Source: Pogostemon cablin
Taxonomy: Eukaryota > Streptophyta > Magnoliopsida > Lamiales > Lamiaceae
Direction of reading: 5' to 3'
DNA: 64,000 nt
Assembly: GCA_023678885.1 (NCBI GenBank)
Contig: CM042970.1
Coordinates: forward strand, 2,830,355 to 2,894,354
Made by a program: the position numbers and the translations under genes. The notes beneath the pieces were generated by a model. It saw nothing but the letters and a program-made list of their open reading frames with translations, did not search any database and was not told where the DNA came from. This document shows, one piece after another, positions 24,130 through 36,115 of this stretch. The stretch's first letter is position 1, and each line of letters begins with the position of its first letter.

Positions 24130-26528
24130 ATGGGTTCTTGTCTTAGTGTCCGAATAAGGGCTGATCATAGCCCTCGCAGAGATGGTTAGTGGATTCTGAA
24201 TTTCTGATTTTTTTTTCAGAAAGGGGGGGGGGGGGGGGGGGGTTCTGCTTGCATGATGAAGATAAACTGAGTTTTACATTTCTGCAAAATTGGGATGTTT
24301 GCTTTTGTGTTCACATTTGGTCATAATCTTAGCTGTGATTTGGATAAATTAATGTTTCAGTTGTTTATGAAATATTTATGGAGTTGAATTGGAGTTGCAA
24401 GAATCATTTGTTTTTTAATGGAATTATTACAAGCATAATTATTACACACTTGGTTTGGTTGGCATTAAGGAATCATAGCTTGAACTCTAGGTGTTTCAAT
24501 TATTCGTAGTATGTGTTTATGCTTGATTGATTCATGTTTTCCTGCTTAATTTGATAGGTGTATGCTGATTAAGTTTGTATCCTCTCTTTTAGCCTAATTA
24601 AATGATCAAGAAACATGAGATGATCAATCTAATGAGGTGTGTATATATACATAATACATATGAATGTGGATTGGCGTGGCAGGAATTAGTTCTAGGAACA
24701 TCAGCATTGATGGAAGGGAGACGAGCAGTCGTCGATCTTCGTCCTCGGTGCCGCTGACCCCGCGGAACGAGGGCGAAATCTTGGAGGCCCCGAACTTGAA
24801 GGGGTTCGGGTTCAACGATCTTAGAATAGCCACACGAAACTTCCGTCCGGATAGTGTGTTGGGGGAGGGTGGTTTCGGCTCCGTGTTCAAAGGCTGGATC
24901 GATGAGAACACCTTTAAAGCTTCGAAACCGGGGACTGGAACTGTCATTGCTGTCAAGAGATTGAATCAAGAAGGTCTCCAAGGCCATAAGGAATGGTTGG
25001 TGAGTGTGTTCATCAACTTAATCCAACTCTAATTGATCAGTCATTGCAGCAATCTTGTTTATATGACTTGCTAGAATTTATCATGTTGAATTTCAGACCG
25101 AGATCAACTATTTAGGGCAGCTACACCATCCTAATCTAGTGAAGTTGATCGGTTATTGCTTGGAGGATGAACACCGGCTACTGGTTTACGAGTTCATGCC
25201 TCGTGGAAGCTTAGAGAATCATCTTTTCAGGAGTGAGTTGTTGATGCTAACTTAAGCAATTGATTGTTCATCACTAGGATCATGTTTGTGTAGCTAATGA
25301 TCGAATGTGTAAATAGGGACGTCGTACTTTCAGCCATTGTCTTGGAACCTACGGATGAAGGTCGCTCTCGGTGCTGCAAAAGGGCTCGAGTACCTCCACA
25401 GCCCTGCTGCCAAAGTCATATATCGCGACTTCAAGTCCTCCAATATCTTGCTTGACGCGGTATGAGGAAGCATTCATCGTTATATTATATATTTACCACG
25501 ATCCATTTGAAAAAGAGCACACATTTTACGCGGTTGGATGGATTGATTAACAGGGTTACAACGCAAAGCTTTCTGATTTTGGGTTGGCGAAGGATGGGCC
25601 GATGGATGGCAAAAGCCACGTATCTACACGAGTAATGGGCACTTATGGCTATGCAGCTCCCGAGTATATGGCCACAGGTATATACACACACACATGACAA
25701 GATTCTTCAAGAGCTAACTTCTGCTTAGAATATACTTGCATTGTTGTGTTCCATGTTTGATGTCGTGTAAGAACTCATTTCTTGTGTCAATCCTTCTGAA
25801 GTCCGTTCGATGGATGTGATCTTGCACACTAATTTCCCTGTCTCACTGAAATGATTTCGAAATGTCATATGCCAAGAAAATGCAATCTGTGCTTGAAATT
25901 AGCTAGTTGGCATTGCTCCCAATCACACCCCACCCCTCACCCCCACCCCCATTTATCCTTTGTTCTGTTTTCTCAGGGATTTTAGGTACCAAGAATCCAT
26001 TTTTCAAGTGTAAAGAGGTCTGCTTTAAGCTAAAGCATAATGTAGACATATAAATGGTTCTACTTGATCAACTCTGAATCTCTAACAATCTTCTTGTTTG
26101 TTTTCTATGAAGGTCATCTAACTGCTAGAAGCGACGTGTACAGTTTTGGGGTTGTACTCTTGGAGATGCTTACAGGGCGACGCGTGCTTGACAAAAACCG
26201 GCCTCATGGCGAACAAAACCTAATCGAGTGGGCGAAGCCTTACCTAGCAAGCAAGCGAAGAGTGCTTCGAGTTATGGATGCTCGTATAGAAGGGCAATAC
26301 ACAGCAAGTGGAGCATTGCGAGCAGCAACTCTAGCCGTAAAGTGCTTGGCCATCGAGCCCAAGTACCGCCCCACAATGGAGGACGTCGTGAAGGCGTTGG
26401 AACAGCTCCAAGACACGGGGAGTGTGAAAACCGAAGAAGCTCGGAGACATCATCAATTCACACGTAGCGACGATCCGAGCAGGAGAGGGGCCTCTTATCC
26501 AAGGCCTGCCTCCCCCATGGTTGCTTGA
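24130..26528 (+). CDS. RLCK subfamily VII kinase, APK1/PBL type
   Basis: Serine/threonine kinase expected to act at the plasma membrane downstream of receptor kinases, for example in immune signalling. Six exons (24130-24184, 24683-24999, 25097-25232, 25317-25459, 25554-25677, 26113-26528) join in phase to 396 residues. The N-terminus MGSCLS offers an N-myristoylation Gly2 and a palmitoylation Cys4. The glycine loop is LGEGGFGSVFKG (78-89), catalytic Lys110 in IAVKRLN, catalytic loop VIYRDFKSSN with Asp207 (non-HRD Tyr version usual in this family), DFG Asp225, activation segment STRVMGTYGYAAPEY. The C-terminus SYPRPASPMVA resembles the APK1A/B tail (YPRPSASP). All kinase residues are intact, and exon layout and length fit APK1A/APK1B (PBL9-11 clade). 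Which paralogue it represents cannot be settled here. Confidence 0.93.
24223..24242 (+). repeat. G20 homopolymer in kinase intron 1
   Basis: Twenty consecutive G on the coding strand, 38 bp after the exon 1 donor. Confidence 0.9.
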
Positions 26529-27582
26529 GTGTAGTTGTTTTTGTGAGTCAATGAGAAAATGCACAAGAGGTGGTGGTGAGAGTAGCCAAATATCAGTTTT
26601 CTGGGTTTTTATTTGCTTACACCACCACTTTTTGAGAAATTTACAGTTCATATTCTTTAGTTTCTCATTGCCATTAACTTTTATTTTCTTTTTATATATA
26701 GTATTGGTTAAATGATCACCTCATTTAAAAATTTTTAAATTAAATTTAGTAGAGAGTAGAATCATAATATTTAATCAGGACATAATCTTAACACGTTTTT
26801 TCACTTGCAGACAGATTAATTAATGTACCTTCATTTGATCATGTTTCAGATTCCAAAGTTAATGATCATCAAATTTAAAAACTTAAATTAATAAATAGTA
26901 GAATCATTTAATATTTAATTAATAAAACTCTTAACAGTAAATCATACCAAACAAGATTAGCTTTAAAATAAAAACTATGGCAAAAAAGGTCTAAAAAAGG
27001 AGTAAAAATTTTCAGTCTAACAATTGTTAAAATTGCATAGCTCAATTTTTTATTTTTTATTTCCGGAAATTGCAAGTTTCACCATACTTTATCATATACC
27101 CCTCTCATGATTATTAAATTGGGACTTTCTGAACATAGGCGTGTGTGTTGCAGTAATTCAGTTCCATAGCTTTTAATCTTAATATTTTATTTTATTTTAC
27201 ATATATATAATTTGTCAAGTAGCTATTTTGTCGACCCATTTTTATTATTTAGTCTCTTGTTCATATTATAAATTTACATTACATAAAATAAGAACAAGCT
27301 AGGCCTTTGAATCTTTGATCCAACCAACGCCATCCACAAAAAATCCACCCAAAACCCCCCTTTGCAAATAACATGCTTGTCTAACAACTCACCCTATTAA
27401 TGTATAATCACACTTGGTGATCACATTGGTAGGGTTGGGTGTACCTGTAACCGTATATCAAATTATATTACAGAAATGATGAAAAATGCCATTCTTAATA
27501 AAGAGTTGATAAGCGGGTGCAAATTACATTATATGTATATAACTTTTTATTTTATTTTATATACATATTACTCTAGAGTACA

Positions 27583-27586
<4 letters not shown>
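26529..27586. other. 3' flank of the kinase and AT-rich intergenic DNA
   Basis: The kinase 3' UTR must lie at the start of this stretch; the AATAAA-type signal cannot be chosen with confidence. No other gene seen. Confidence 0.5.

Positions 27587-27644
<58 letters not shown>
27587..27644. repeat. (TA)n microsatellite
   Basis: About 29 uninterrupted TA units. Confidence 0.95.
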
Positions 27645-27645
<1 letters not shown>

Positions 27646-27958
27646 CTTTTTATTTTATTTTGTATACATGTTACTCTATTTTGTATACATGTTTCTGAAT
27701 AATTGTATACTTTTTTCACACCAAGTTTTTCATTAAAAAAACTAGCATCCATATGTATATAATTTTTTATTCAATAGTTTATACATATTTTTTAATAGTT
27801 GTATATTTTTTCACTTAATTTTTCACTAAAAAAACTAACAAATAATTATATACATTTTTGTTCAATATATGTTTTTGTTCATAATTGTATAAAATTTAAA
27901 AGTGGGTACATCATATCTTGGGGTGCACCCAGGTGCATAGTAGTATTAGCCTTTAATA

Positions 27959-28160
27959 TTCCCTTCGTCCCGTCTAAACGTCACCGTTTGCTTTTTGTGC
28001 GTAAATTAAGGAGTATTATTATTTTATGTGTAGTGGGTAGTTGTATTAGTAGTGAATGGTGAGTCATATGTAGGGCCGTTTTACTAAAAGTGAAAATGAG
28101 GACTTTTGAATGTGACGCCCAATATAGTAAAATGGGGACCTTTTGGTGAGACTGAGGGAC
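27959..28160. mobile_element. Stowaway-like MITE
   Basis: TA-flanked (27957-27958, 28161-28162); begins TTCCCTTCGTCCCG and ends GAGACTGAGGGAC; 202 bp; interior matches 11961-12156. Confidence 0.75.
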
Positions 28161-28314
28161 TAGTTGATTTTAGAAAAATGCAATTTTTTTAATTTTTTGC
28201 CCCTCTTCATCATATAATTAATACATAATCGTATATATAGTCGCGTACAGTGAATGGTTGCACATGTAGACACGTGTAGGTCACATATATAATCTTGTAT
28301 AGGGTTGCATGCAT

Positions 28315-28690
28315 AGTCGCAGAAGAATTCGCTGACTAGGATTAATTATGTTCCGGAATACAACGAGATCTTCGTAAAGTTGATCGTGCTTGCATAGGCT
28401 CCGCGAGAGTAGACTGACGAACTTATATGCAGCAGGCAGACCCTTTAACCACTACAACTATCAAAGTAGACTCTTTTAGTTGGCTTCTCAACCGATCCTT
28501 GCAAAGAAAAGAAAGAGTATACTGAGGTGCTCCCCGCCAATTGTTGGAATGACTCGAGCCAAGCCAGGTCTCGATTCAGAAAGATGAAAACCGCCTTATT
28601 TCGCTAGTCAGGATACCCCTCAACAGGATGAATACTCGCAATACATCACACGTATCAGAAGTCTCTTATTTCTGATACGGGTGCTGTAGA
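28315..28690. other. Possible organellar (mitochondrial) DNA insertion
   Basis: About 375 bp with near-balanced base composition inside AT-rich nuclear DNA. Its style is that of plant mitochondrial intergenic sequence (ACTCGAGCCAAGCCAGGTC, GTCAGGATACCCCTCAACAG). No ORF or tRNA recognised. The call rests on composition and general resemblance only. Confidence 0.4.
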
Positions 28691-28884
28691 GTTTGGTCAA
28701 AAAATTTTTTAAAAAAAAGTGGCATTTTTTGCAAAATTATAGTGAGTGGCATTTTTCCAAAATGAATTATTAAAAGTGTTTTTGCTGATACCTCATTATA
28801 TATTATTACTATAGCTAATACTATTGTGCAGAGAATTTTGTACTTTTGGTCCTATAGGACACATAACCTCTTCAAAATAGTCCC

Positions 28885-29965
28885 AATACTTTCACTTTTA
28901 GTCCCAAACGATTATTTCTTTGCAGACTTGGTCCCATAAGACTTCAACCTAACATATTTAGTCTCATTCAATTACACTATTGGTTCCAAGAAATTAAATT
29001 CATATTTTATGTTATTTTATATTTATTTATTTATTTATTTATTTAATACTTATTTTTATTATTATTATTTTGAACATGTTTTAAAAAGTAATAAATATTT
29101 AACATTAAATAAAATAATAAATGAGTAAATAAATAAATAAAATAAAATATGAATATAAATTCTTATAATTGTAACTTTATATCATATTTATTTATTTATT
29201 TATTATTATTATTTTGAACATGTCTTTTTTTGAAAACAATAAAATTTTGATAACATTAAAAATAAAAAAAATGAAAAGTAAGTAAATAAGTAAAATAAAA
29301 TATGAATCTAAATTTTCTGAATAAATAATATATCTATATAAGACTAAATATGCAAGGTTGAAGTTTTATCGGACCAAGTTTGCAAAGATTTATTCGTCAA
29401 ATAAAAAATAAAAATAAATAAGTAAATAAATAAAATAAAATAAAAGAACCAATAGTGTAAGTGTAACTATATATTCATATTTTATTTTATTCTTTATTTT
29501 TTTAACATGTCTTTTTTTAATTTAATAATAATTTGATAACATTAAAAATAAAAAATAAATATAAATAAATAAATAAAATATGAATTTAAATTTTTGGGAT
29601 CAATAATGGAGCTGTATGGGACAAAATATGAAAGGGTGAAGTTTTATGGAACCAAGCTTACAAAGAAATACTTCATCCGTCCCATAGAAGTTGACACACT
29701 TTCCTTTTTGGTTTGTCCCACTAAAGTTGACACATTTCCTTTTTAATACATGGGACCCACATAAAAATAATTAATATACTCTCATGGGCCCTACATATCA
29801 CCTCTAGTACAACTACACACTACACATTAAATATTATTTCTCTCACTTCACTTTACTTCACTTTACATTAAATTATTATATTCCTTAATCTCCGTGCCCA
29901 AAAAAAATTATACCAACTTTAATGGGACGGAAGGAGTAATTATTTGGGACTAAAAGTGAAAGTAT
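28885..29965. mobile_element. Palindromic TIR element with a nested Stowaway
   Basis: The left arm (28885-29010: AATACTTTCACTTTTAGTCC, GACTTGGTCCCATAAGACTT, ATTAAATTCATATTTTA) is mirrored by the right arm (29575-29965) in inverted orientation. A third diverged copy of the arm lies at about 29315-29400. The arms bracket TTATTTATTTA-rich DNA. No coding capacity. A Stowaway MITE interrupts the right arm at 29671-29936. Confidence 0.75.
29671..29936. mobile_element. Stowaway MITE nested in the palindromic element
   Basis: 266 bp, TA on both sides (29669-29670, 29937-29938). Ends CTTCATCCGTCCCATAG and AATGGGACGGAAGGAG. The left arm of the host element preserves the unoccupied site with a single TA. 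Confidence 0.92.
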
Positions 29966-30009
29966 TTTTCATTAAAAAAATTATAACTAGTAAATAAGGA
30001 AGGTTTACG

Positions 30010-30715
30010 TACATAATACACTCTGATTAAAAATACAATTATTTTAGCACAGTTGGACAAGATATAACGACATATTACTGGCACATTTAGAATTATATTT
30101 TTCTAATTCAATGAGTTGGTACCAGTATTGTCCTCATAGATCATCATTTTGGTATTAGTTATTATGTATTTTAAAATAAAACAAGGCTAGTTATCCGGTG
30201 CACCCAAGTTCACCGTGCACCACTTTCAGAAATGTATACACTTATGAAAAAAAACATATGCACTAATGAATGGAAATGCATACACTTTGTTAATGAATTT
30301 TCTGTTAGTTTTTTAATAAAAAATTGAATTTAAAAAAATTATACAATTATTAAAAAATACATATACACTACTGAATAAAACTTTATACACATATGGATTC
30401 ACGTGTGCACTTGGGTGCACAACATATCAACTCATTAAATAATTAGTAATAATTAGTGTATGATATTAGACTATTCAAATATATTGTTATTGATTTACTT
30501 ATCATATATTATGAGTTTTATAGTGATTTTAAATTGTACTTATATATTAAATTTAGTTATAATATATTACAAAATTAAATAATTATTTTTCTTTTTTTAA
30601 GTAATTTTTTAAAATTTTACCGATATCGATATCGATATTTGATATATACATCTATATATCCGTAAAATTGAGATATTGTTATTTTTATCGATATAGATAT
30701 TTTAAATTTTGGCAA
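30010..30715 (+). repeat. Direct repeat copy L, interrupted by a short insert
   Basis: Matches 35625-36070 in the same orientation: CTCTGATTAAAAATACAATT, AATTAGTGTATGATATTA, TTTTAAAATTTTACCGATAT, AAAATTGAGATATT. About 260 bp (30175-30435) is extra in this copy. That insert has inverted GTGCACCCAAGTTCACCGTG and CACGTGTGCACTTGGGTGC ends, so it is probably a small MITE. Confidence 0.75.
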
Positions 30716-30904
30716 TCAGAAACCAAAACACAGAAGAAATATAATCAAATTTAAGCATGATTAAACATTGAACACAGAGAAAAATACAAATACAAAAAAT
30801 TTGTCCAAGTCATGAAAGCTTTTGTTGCTAGCTTTTCAAACAATATTCTCCGAATCTTTTCTACTTAAGAAATATAACCAACCACTTCATTACAGTCAAG
30901 CAGG

Positions 30905-31203
30905 CTTGGAAGGCTCTTTCATTTCTGCAAACGAAAGCTTCAGAGCTTCTACCGAAGTCTGTAGGGATGTTTTGTGTGAGATAATAGAAATCCCACGTTA
31001 GAATGATCCTTATTTGTTTTTTGTGGTGTATATATTTAAGTATTTATTACTAGAAGCTATTATTCACTTTTTAAATTATTTTTCAGTTGTTCTTGAAGAG
31101 CCACGAGATCAAGCGGTAGGAAGAACTAGTCACATTATCGATATTTTTAATGAAAATGCGGTTGAAGAGTTTAACAGACTCCCATTCGGTGATCAAACAT
31201 AAA
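30905..31203 (+). pseudogene. Orphan exon-like pair of unknown origin
   Basis: After TTACAG at 30897 a stretch (about 30898-30960) reads QAGLEGSFISANESFRASTE in one frame and ends at a GTAGGG donor. An acceptor TTTTTCAG (ends 31086) opens a 38-codon stretch to the stop at 31201 (GRTSHIIDIFNENAVEEFNR, LPFGDQT). The two can be joined in phase. A degenerate echo of the first exon occurs at about 31389-31430 (QAGMEDSYISEYKYA). I do not recognise the family. It could be a gene fragment or captured exons; no start codon or further exons were found. Confidence 0.35.
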
Positions 31204-31473
31204 GAAGTACGATTTTTCGTTGCTTTTTTCATTGATGTAATAACCTATAATTTTTCTTGGATTTTTTGTTTGCTTTAATTGTTAATTTTAGAATGTAGAC
31301 ATTCAAACTTGAAAGATTTTAACTGCTCTTCTCTAATGAAGACTCCATCATTTTAATTTAGATTTTTTTACGCTCATGGGAATAATAAGCAGGCATGGAA
31401 GACTCTTACATTTCTGAATATAAATATGCAAAATGTGCATATATGCAGCTTAGTTATTAAAGGTAAGAAAATG

Positions 31474-31477
<4 letters not shown>

Positions 31478-31566
<89 letters not shown>
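31478..31566. repeat. (TA)n microsatellite abutting the copia LTR
   Basis: About 44 TA units ending directly at the LTR border at 31568. This hides any target duplication. Confidence 0.95.
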
Positions 31567-31567
<1 letters not shown>

Positions 31568-31568
<1 letters not shown>

Positions 31569-32153
31569 GAATCTTAAGCAAGATCTTGATGAGCTCTCAA
31601 GAACTCACACACTCAATCGGTTAATCACTCATGTTTCACTCGAATTGATTGATAAAATGATAATGAAATAAAAACGATCAACACAAAGATATATAGTGGT
31701 TCGACGTAAGCCTACATCCACTTTGAAGGAAAGATCATGATTACAAAATACACTTTAAGGAAGATGATGATGATGAACTTATGCACATAAATCCTAATGT
31801 GCTTTCTAATCTTGTAAACTAATATGCAGGTTCTTGTTATGCTTTAAACTGCCATCGATCATGCTTATATATCCATCAGCAAGCCAACTGATCTTGATGC
31901 AGATTGAAACTCACGTGGGAAGCATCAGCTAGCTCAACAACTAACCACCTAACTAACTTGATTCCCTTTCAATGCATGGATGAGATGCATTCAATCGTAC
32001 GGCCTCTCGATCATGCTTCAACTTCTGCAGCTTCTTTATTGTTGATCCTCACCAACACCTTAATCACCAATCATCATCCTCCACCTGTCTTGGTTGTACA
32101 ATCTCACACAAACACATACAACGAGTGCATGCATGCATGTCTATAATACAACA
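31568..32153 (-). mobile_element. 3' LTR of a Ty1/copia element
   Basis: In minus orientation it starts TGTTGTATTATAGAC (32153) after a purine-rich AAGGTGGAGTAT and ends CTTAAGATTCA (31568). The border region contains GTGGTTCGACGTAAGCC-type LTR sequence. No 5' LTR partner was found in the window. Confidence 0.7.
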
Positions 32154-35100
32154 ATACTCCACCTTAGCCTGCATCATCACAAGCTTGTAATCTCCTCCAC
32201 CTTGCTGCTATTTAAGGCTGCAGCCACCTTCCTTTTCTTACTTAGTTCAGATGAATCAAATGCTTACACAGCTCATACTTCTGAACTGGTAAGGCTTTAG
32301 TGAACATGTCAGCCGGATTATCATCAGTTTTGACCTTCTTGAAAACAACTACTCCTATATCTATCATTTCCTTTATAAAATATAACCTTACATCAATGTG
32401 CTTGGTCCTTTCATGGTACCCCTGATGCTTGGAGAGATGCACTGCACTCTGATTGTCACAATACACCTCAACTGAATCTTGCTCAATCCCAAACTCACTC
32501 AATATACCTGTCAGCCACACACCCTCTTTGATTGCTTCAGTTAGTGCAATAAATTATGTCTCTGTAGTTGATAAAGCCACTATATGTTGATGTGTTGCTT
32601 TCCAGCTTACTGCAGTACCAAATAGGTTGAATACATAACCAGTAAGTGACTTTCTAGTATCAAGATTTGCTGCATAATCAGCATCAATATATCCAACTAC
32701 TGTCTTATCCCATGTTGCCATTTTCTGAAACTTCAAACCTGTTGTGATGGTACCTTTCACATACCTGAGAGCCCACTTCACTGAATTCCAATGTAGCAAA
32801 CCTGGATTACTCATAAATATACTAATCATACTCATCACATAAGCTAAATCTGGCCTGCAACATACCATTGTATACATCAAACTGCCAACAGCACTAGCAT
32901 AGGGTATATTGTTCATCTCAACTTTCTATTGATCTGTCTGAGGAGCTTGGAGTAATGACAGACTCACTCATTGCTTTGCTGGTGTTGTTACTGTTTTGCT
33001 GAGATTCATATTGTATCTCTTCAACACTTTGTCTAAGTATAATTCTTGGAACAACTTCAACTCACCAGCTGACCTATTTCTCTCAATCTGCATACCAAGA
33101 ATCACCTTTGCTTCTCCTAGATCCTTCATATCAAACACCTGCTTAAGTAAAGCTTTTACTTCATCTATACCAGCTTGATCCTTACAAGCTATAAGGATAT
33201 CATCTACATACAAGAGTAAGTATGTATAACACCCTTCCTTGAACCTAACATAGACACAATTGTCATGTAAGCTCCTGCTGAATCCATTTGACGTAATGTA
33301 ATCATCAAACTTCAAATACCACTGTCTTGGACTCTGTTTCAGACCATACAAGATTCCAATAGTAAGCAAGCCTTATTCTCAGCACCTTCTGTTGGCGCTT
33401 GGATCGTTTGGTTAACGTGACCCGTTAGGGATCCATACGTTTTTAATATCAGCGGAAGCAATAAATCATAGAAACGATTACCGTTCACCAAGGAATGTAG
33501 AAGATGAAGGATTCTCGCTGACAGATTGTGCAGTCCCACAAGAATGGCCATAACTTCCTCGTCTGATATCGGAATTGAATGATCTTTGTGCTCTGACGAT
33601 CCTCTCTTCAACGGCTTTCCGTCAGTATATTGATCATCGAATTCTAAGTACTGTACGATTTTATATAAATTTTATAAGAAGACGGACAGCAGCAGCAAAC
33701 TACCTTCTGATCTTCTGCTGTATGTCCCAAGTCCGATCTCGACGTCGTGTGGGCAATGATCTACGAGACCTCCTCAATCTGCTCTCAACCCTCATCACAC
33801 GTGAATAATGAATAAGATTAGGGTTCCAGATAAGTTGAGGTGACTTATATACATGGGCTACAACAGGGACCAGGAGGAGAAATTGAGTTGGGCCTCCATT
33901 GGGCTTAAGTATCCAAGCTTAGCCCAAAGCTTATACTTAAGTCCAATAATAATAATATATTCCACTAAAATATTATTACTGCACTGCCTTTCCAATCCCA
34001 AAATTACGTTTTGGGCTCCTTCTTATTATGAACTCGTTAGTCTCCCCATGTTTAAGATATACAATGTCCATTAATTAATTTAAGTTACTGACAACTCAAT
34101 TAATTAATATCTCATCTAACAGTAGTACCACTCAACCTCATTATCATGCCGGAATAAATTTCACCTGCAGGGTTTACATGATAATCCTTATGAGCTCCTC
34201 AAGGGGACATCATCAACCTATGACGGACACAGATTCCTTCTACAATCAACAGCACACCATAGAGACAACACTACTTCCCAAGTCATCGAGTTTGTTGATT
34301 TAATTACATGTAAATATCACCCATTGATGAATCAAAGAAATACATACTGCCCTACGTGTCGAGGTTATTGTATAGGGATTAAGAGCACGAACTTTCATAA
34401 TAACTGAGATCAAGTTCTCCTATAAGTTAATATAAGTCGAACGATCTCAAGCGGTCCTACTCAATACACACAAGTGCACTAATGTGATTCTATAGCCAAG
34501 ACAAGCTAATACCAAACCACACCACAACCATCCCAATAGAGAGTCCCCGTCTATCTCGGTTGTGAGCATCTGTTTATACTTTATAAGGAAACCGATAATA
34601 TGATCTTCCGCGTGTTGTCGTACAACATATTATCTACAATATAAAGTAAGTGGACTATTGCATCGTGCATATAAATAAATTATAAGACGCAATCATTTGA
34701 TCATATGATTCTCATTTCAAATAAATTGTTATAAGATTGTTCATACAAAAAAGCTAGACTTTTAGTATACAATCCAACACCTTCAACACTTACACCATCA
34801 GGAATCTTCATGTAAATATCTTCTTCTAAATTTCCATGCAAGAATGCTGTAGTGACATCCATCAGATGTAACTCAAGATCAAACTGAGTTACTAATGCCA
34901 ACAGAATTCTGATAGAACAATGCTTAACAACAGGTGAGAATATCTCATTATAATCAACACCTTCTTTCTGTGAAAAACCCCTTGCTACAAGCCTTGCCTT
35001 GTACCTAACACCTCATTATTTGCTTGTAACAGACTTCTTCTTGTAAATCTATTTACAGCTTACTAACTTCTTATTCTTTGGTCTGTCAACAATCTGCCAA

Positions 35101-35483
35101 GTCTTATTCTTATGTAATGATAGCAGCTCTTCTTCCATAGCAACTATCTACTTGTTATTCTCATCTCCTGATATAGCTTCATCATATGGTCTTGGCTCAT
35201 AATTTTCTATATCAGATGCAACATACAATGCATATGATACTATATCAGCTTCCATATATCTTACTGGGGCTTTGATCTGTCTTCTTAACCTATCCCTTAC
35301 AAGTTGATAGGAACTTAAATCATACCTTGAGCTAGATGAGCTAGGTGAGCTATCTTCCTTATTCTGATCAGCATTGTTATCCTCTTCATTACATTGTTGT
35401 ACTTCCTTCCTTGTTTGCTCCACCTGGGGCTCATCAAAGTCTGTAGTGATAGATACTACAGAATTTCTTTCAACCAATGACAT
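32154..35483 (-). pseudogene. Ty1/copia pol relic (linker, RT, RNase H)
   Basis: Reading minus from 35483: an integrase-RT linker region (SSYQLVRDRLRRQIKAPVRY); RT start (MDVTTAFLHGNLEEDIYMKI, 34850-34790); then after an insertion RT continues (YGLKQSPRQWYLKFD, YLLLYVDDILIACK with the YVDD catalytic motif, MKDLGEAKVILGMQI); then the connection region (YASAVGSLMYTMVCCRPDLA, GYIDADYAANLDTRKSLTGY) and RNase H (VEVYCDNQSAVHLSKHQGY, HIDVRLYFI, TDDNPADMFTKAL). Frame breaks and stops separate the blocks; gag, protease and integrase core are absent. It is an inactive 5'-truncated copy ending upstream of its LTR at 31568-32153. Confidence 0.88.
33352..34741 (-). mobile_element. 1390-bp insertion in the copia RT, class unresolved
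   Basis: Flanked by the 7-bp duplication CATACAA (33345-33351 and 34742-34748). Removing the insert and one copy restores the RT reading frame exactly. In minus orientation the termini are AACAATCTTATAAC and TACTATTGGAATC, without TG...CA. Within it, 34121-33390 looks like a copia-type LTR (TGTTAGATGAGATA...GCGCCAACA), preceded by about 620 bp of unique non-coding DNA. No protein-coding domain. It could be a non-autonomous retroelement or an untypical transposon. Confidence 0.7.
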
Positions 35484-35624
35484 CTTTTATCGAAAAATAT
35501 CGAAAAATTATTCATAATTTTGAAGATTTTTTAATTATTTTTTATGTTACTTTTATCAACTAAATATTTTTTTGTCATTAATTTGTTCAATTTAAAAAAA
35601 TATAATAAAAAAAGAGCAATACTA

Positions 35625-36070
35625 GCGTATACTCTGATTAAAAATGTAATTATTTTAACATAGTTGGATAAGATAGAACGACATACTATTGACACATTTA
35701 GAACTATGTTTCTCTAATTCGATTAGTTGGTACTGATATTGTCCTTATAAATCATCACTTTGGTATTAATTATTATGGAGTATTAAACAATTTGTAATAA
35801 TTAGTGTATGATATTATATTATTTAAATATTTTGTTATTGATCTACTTGCCATATATTATGGGTTTTATTGTGATTTTAAATTGTATTTATATATTAAAA
35901 TTATTTATAATATATTACAAAATTAAATATTTAATTTTCTCCTTTTTTTTCAAGTTTCCACAATTTTTTAAAATTTTACCAATATCAATATCTATATTCG
36001 AAATATCCATCAATATATTCATAAAATTGAGGTACCGATATTTATATCTATATCCATATTTTAAACCTTA
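35625..36070 (+). repeat. Direct repeat copy R
   Basis: Partner of 30010-30715, uninterrupted. The pair brackets the copia relic at about 5 kb spacing. They could be LTRs of a decayed element, two copies of one transposon, or a local duplication. Confidence 0.75.
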
Positions 36071-36115
36071 ATCGCAACCTGCTAAAACATTTTACAGACA
36101 CATTTTGACATGTCC

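Noticed and set aside
24598..24987. 129-codon and 110-codon minus-strand frames
   Set aside because: Antisense shadows of kinase exon 2.
27476..27736. 86-codon open frame on the plus strand
   Set aside because: Half of it is the translation of a (TA)n microsatellite (Ile-Tyr repeats); no domain or splice context.
31426..31671. 81-codon open frame on the plus strand
   Set aside because: Driven by the (TA)n run; the remainder is LTR sequence of the copia element.
33390..34121. Solo copia LTR
   Set aside because: TG...CA-like ends are present but flanking bases show no 5-bp duplication; the supported insertion borders are 33352 and 34741.
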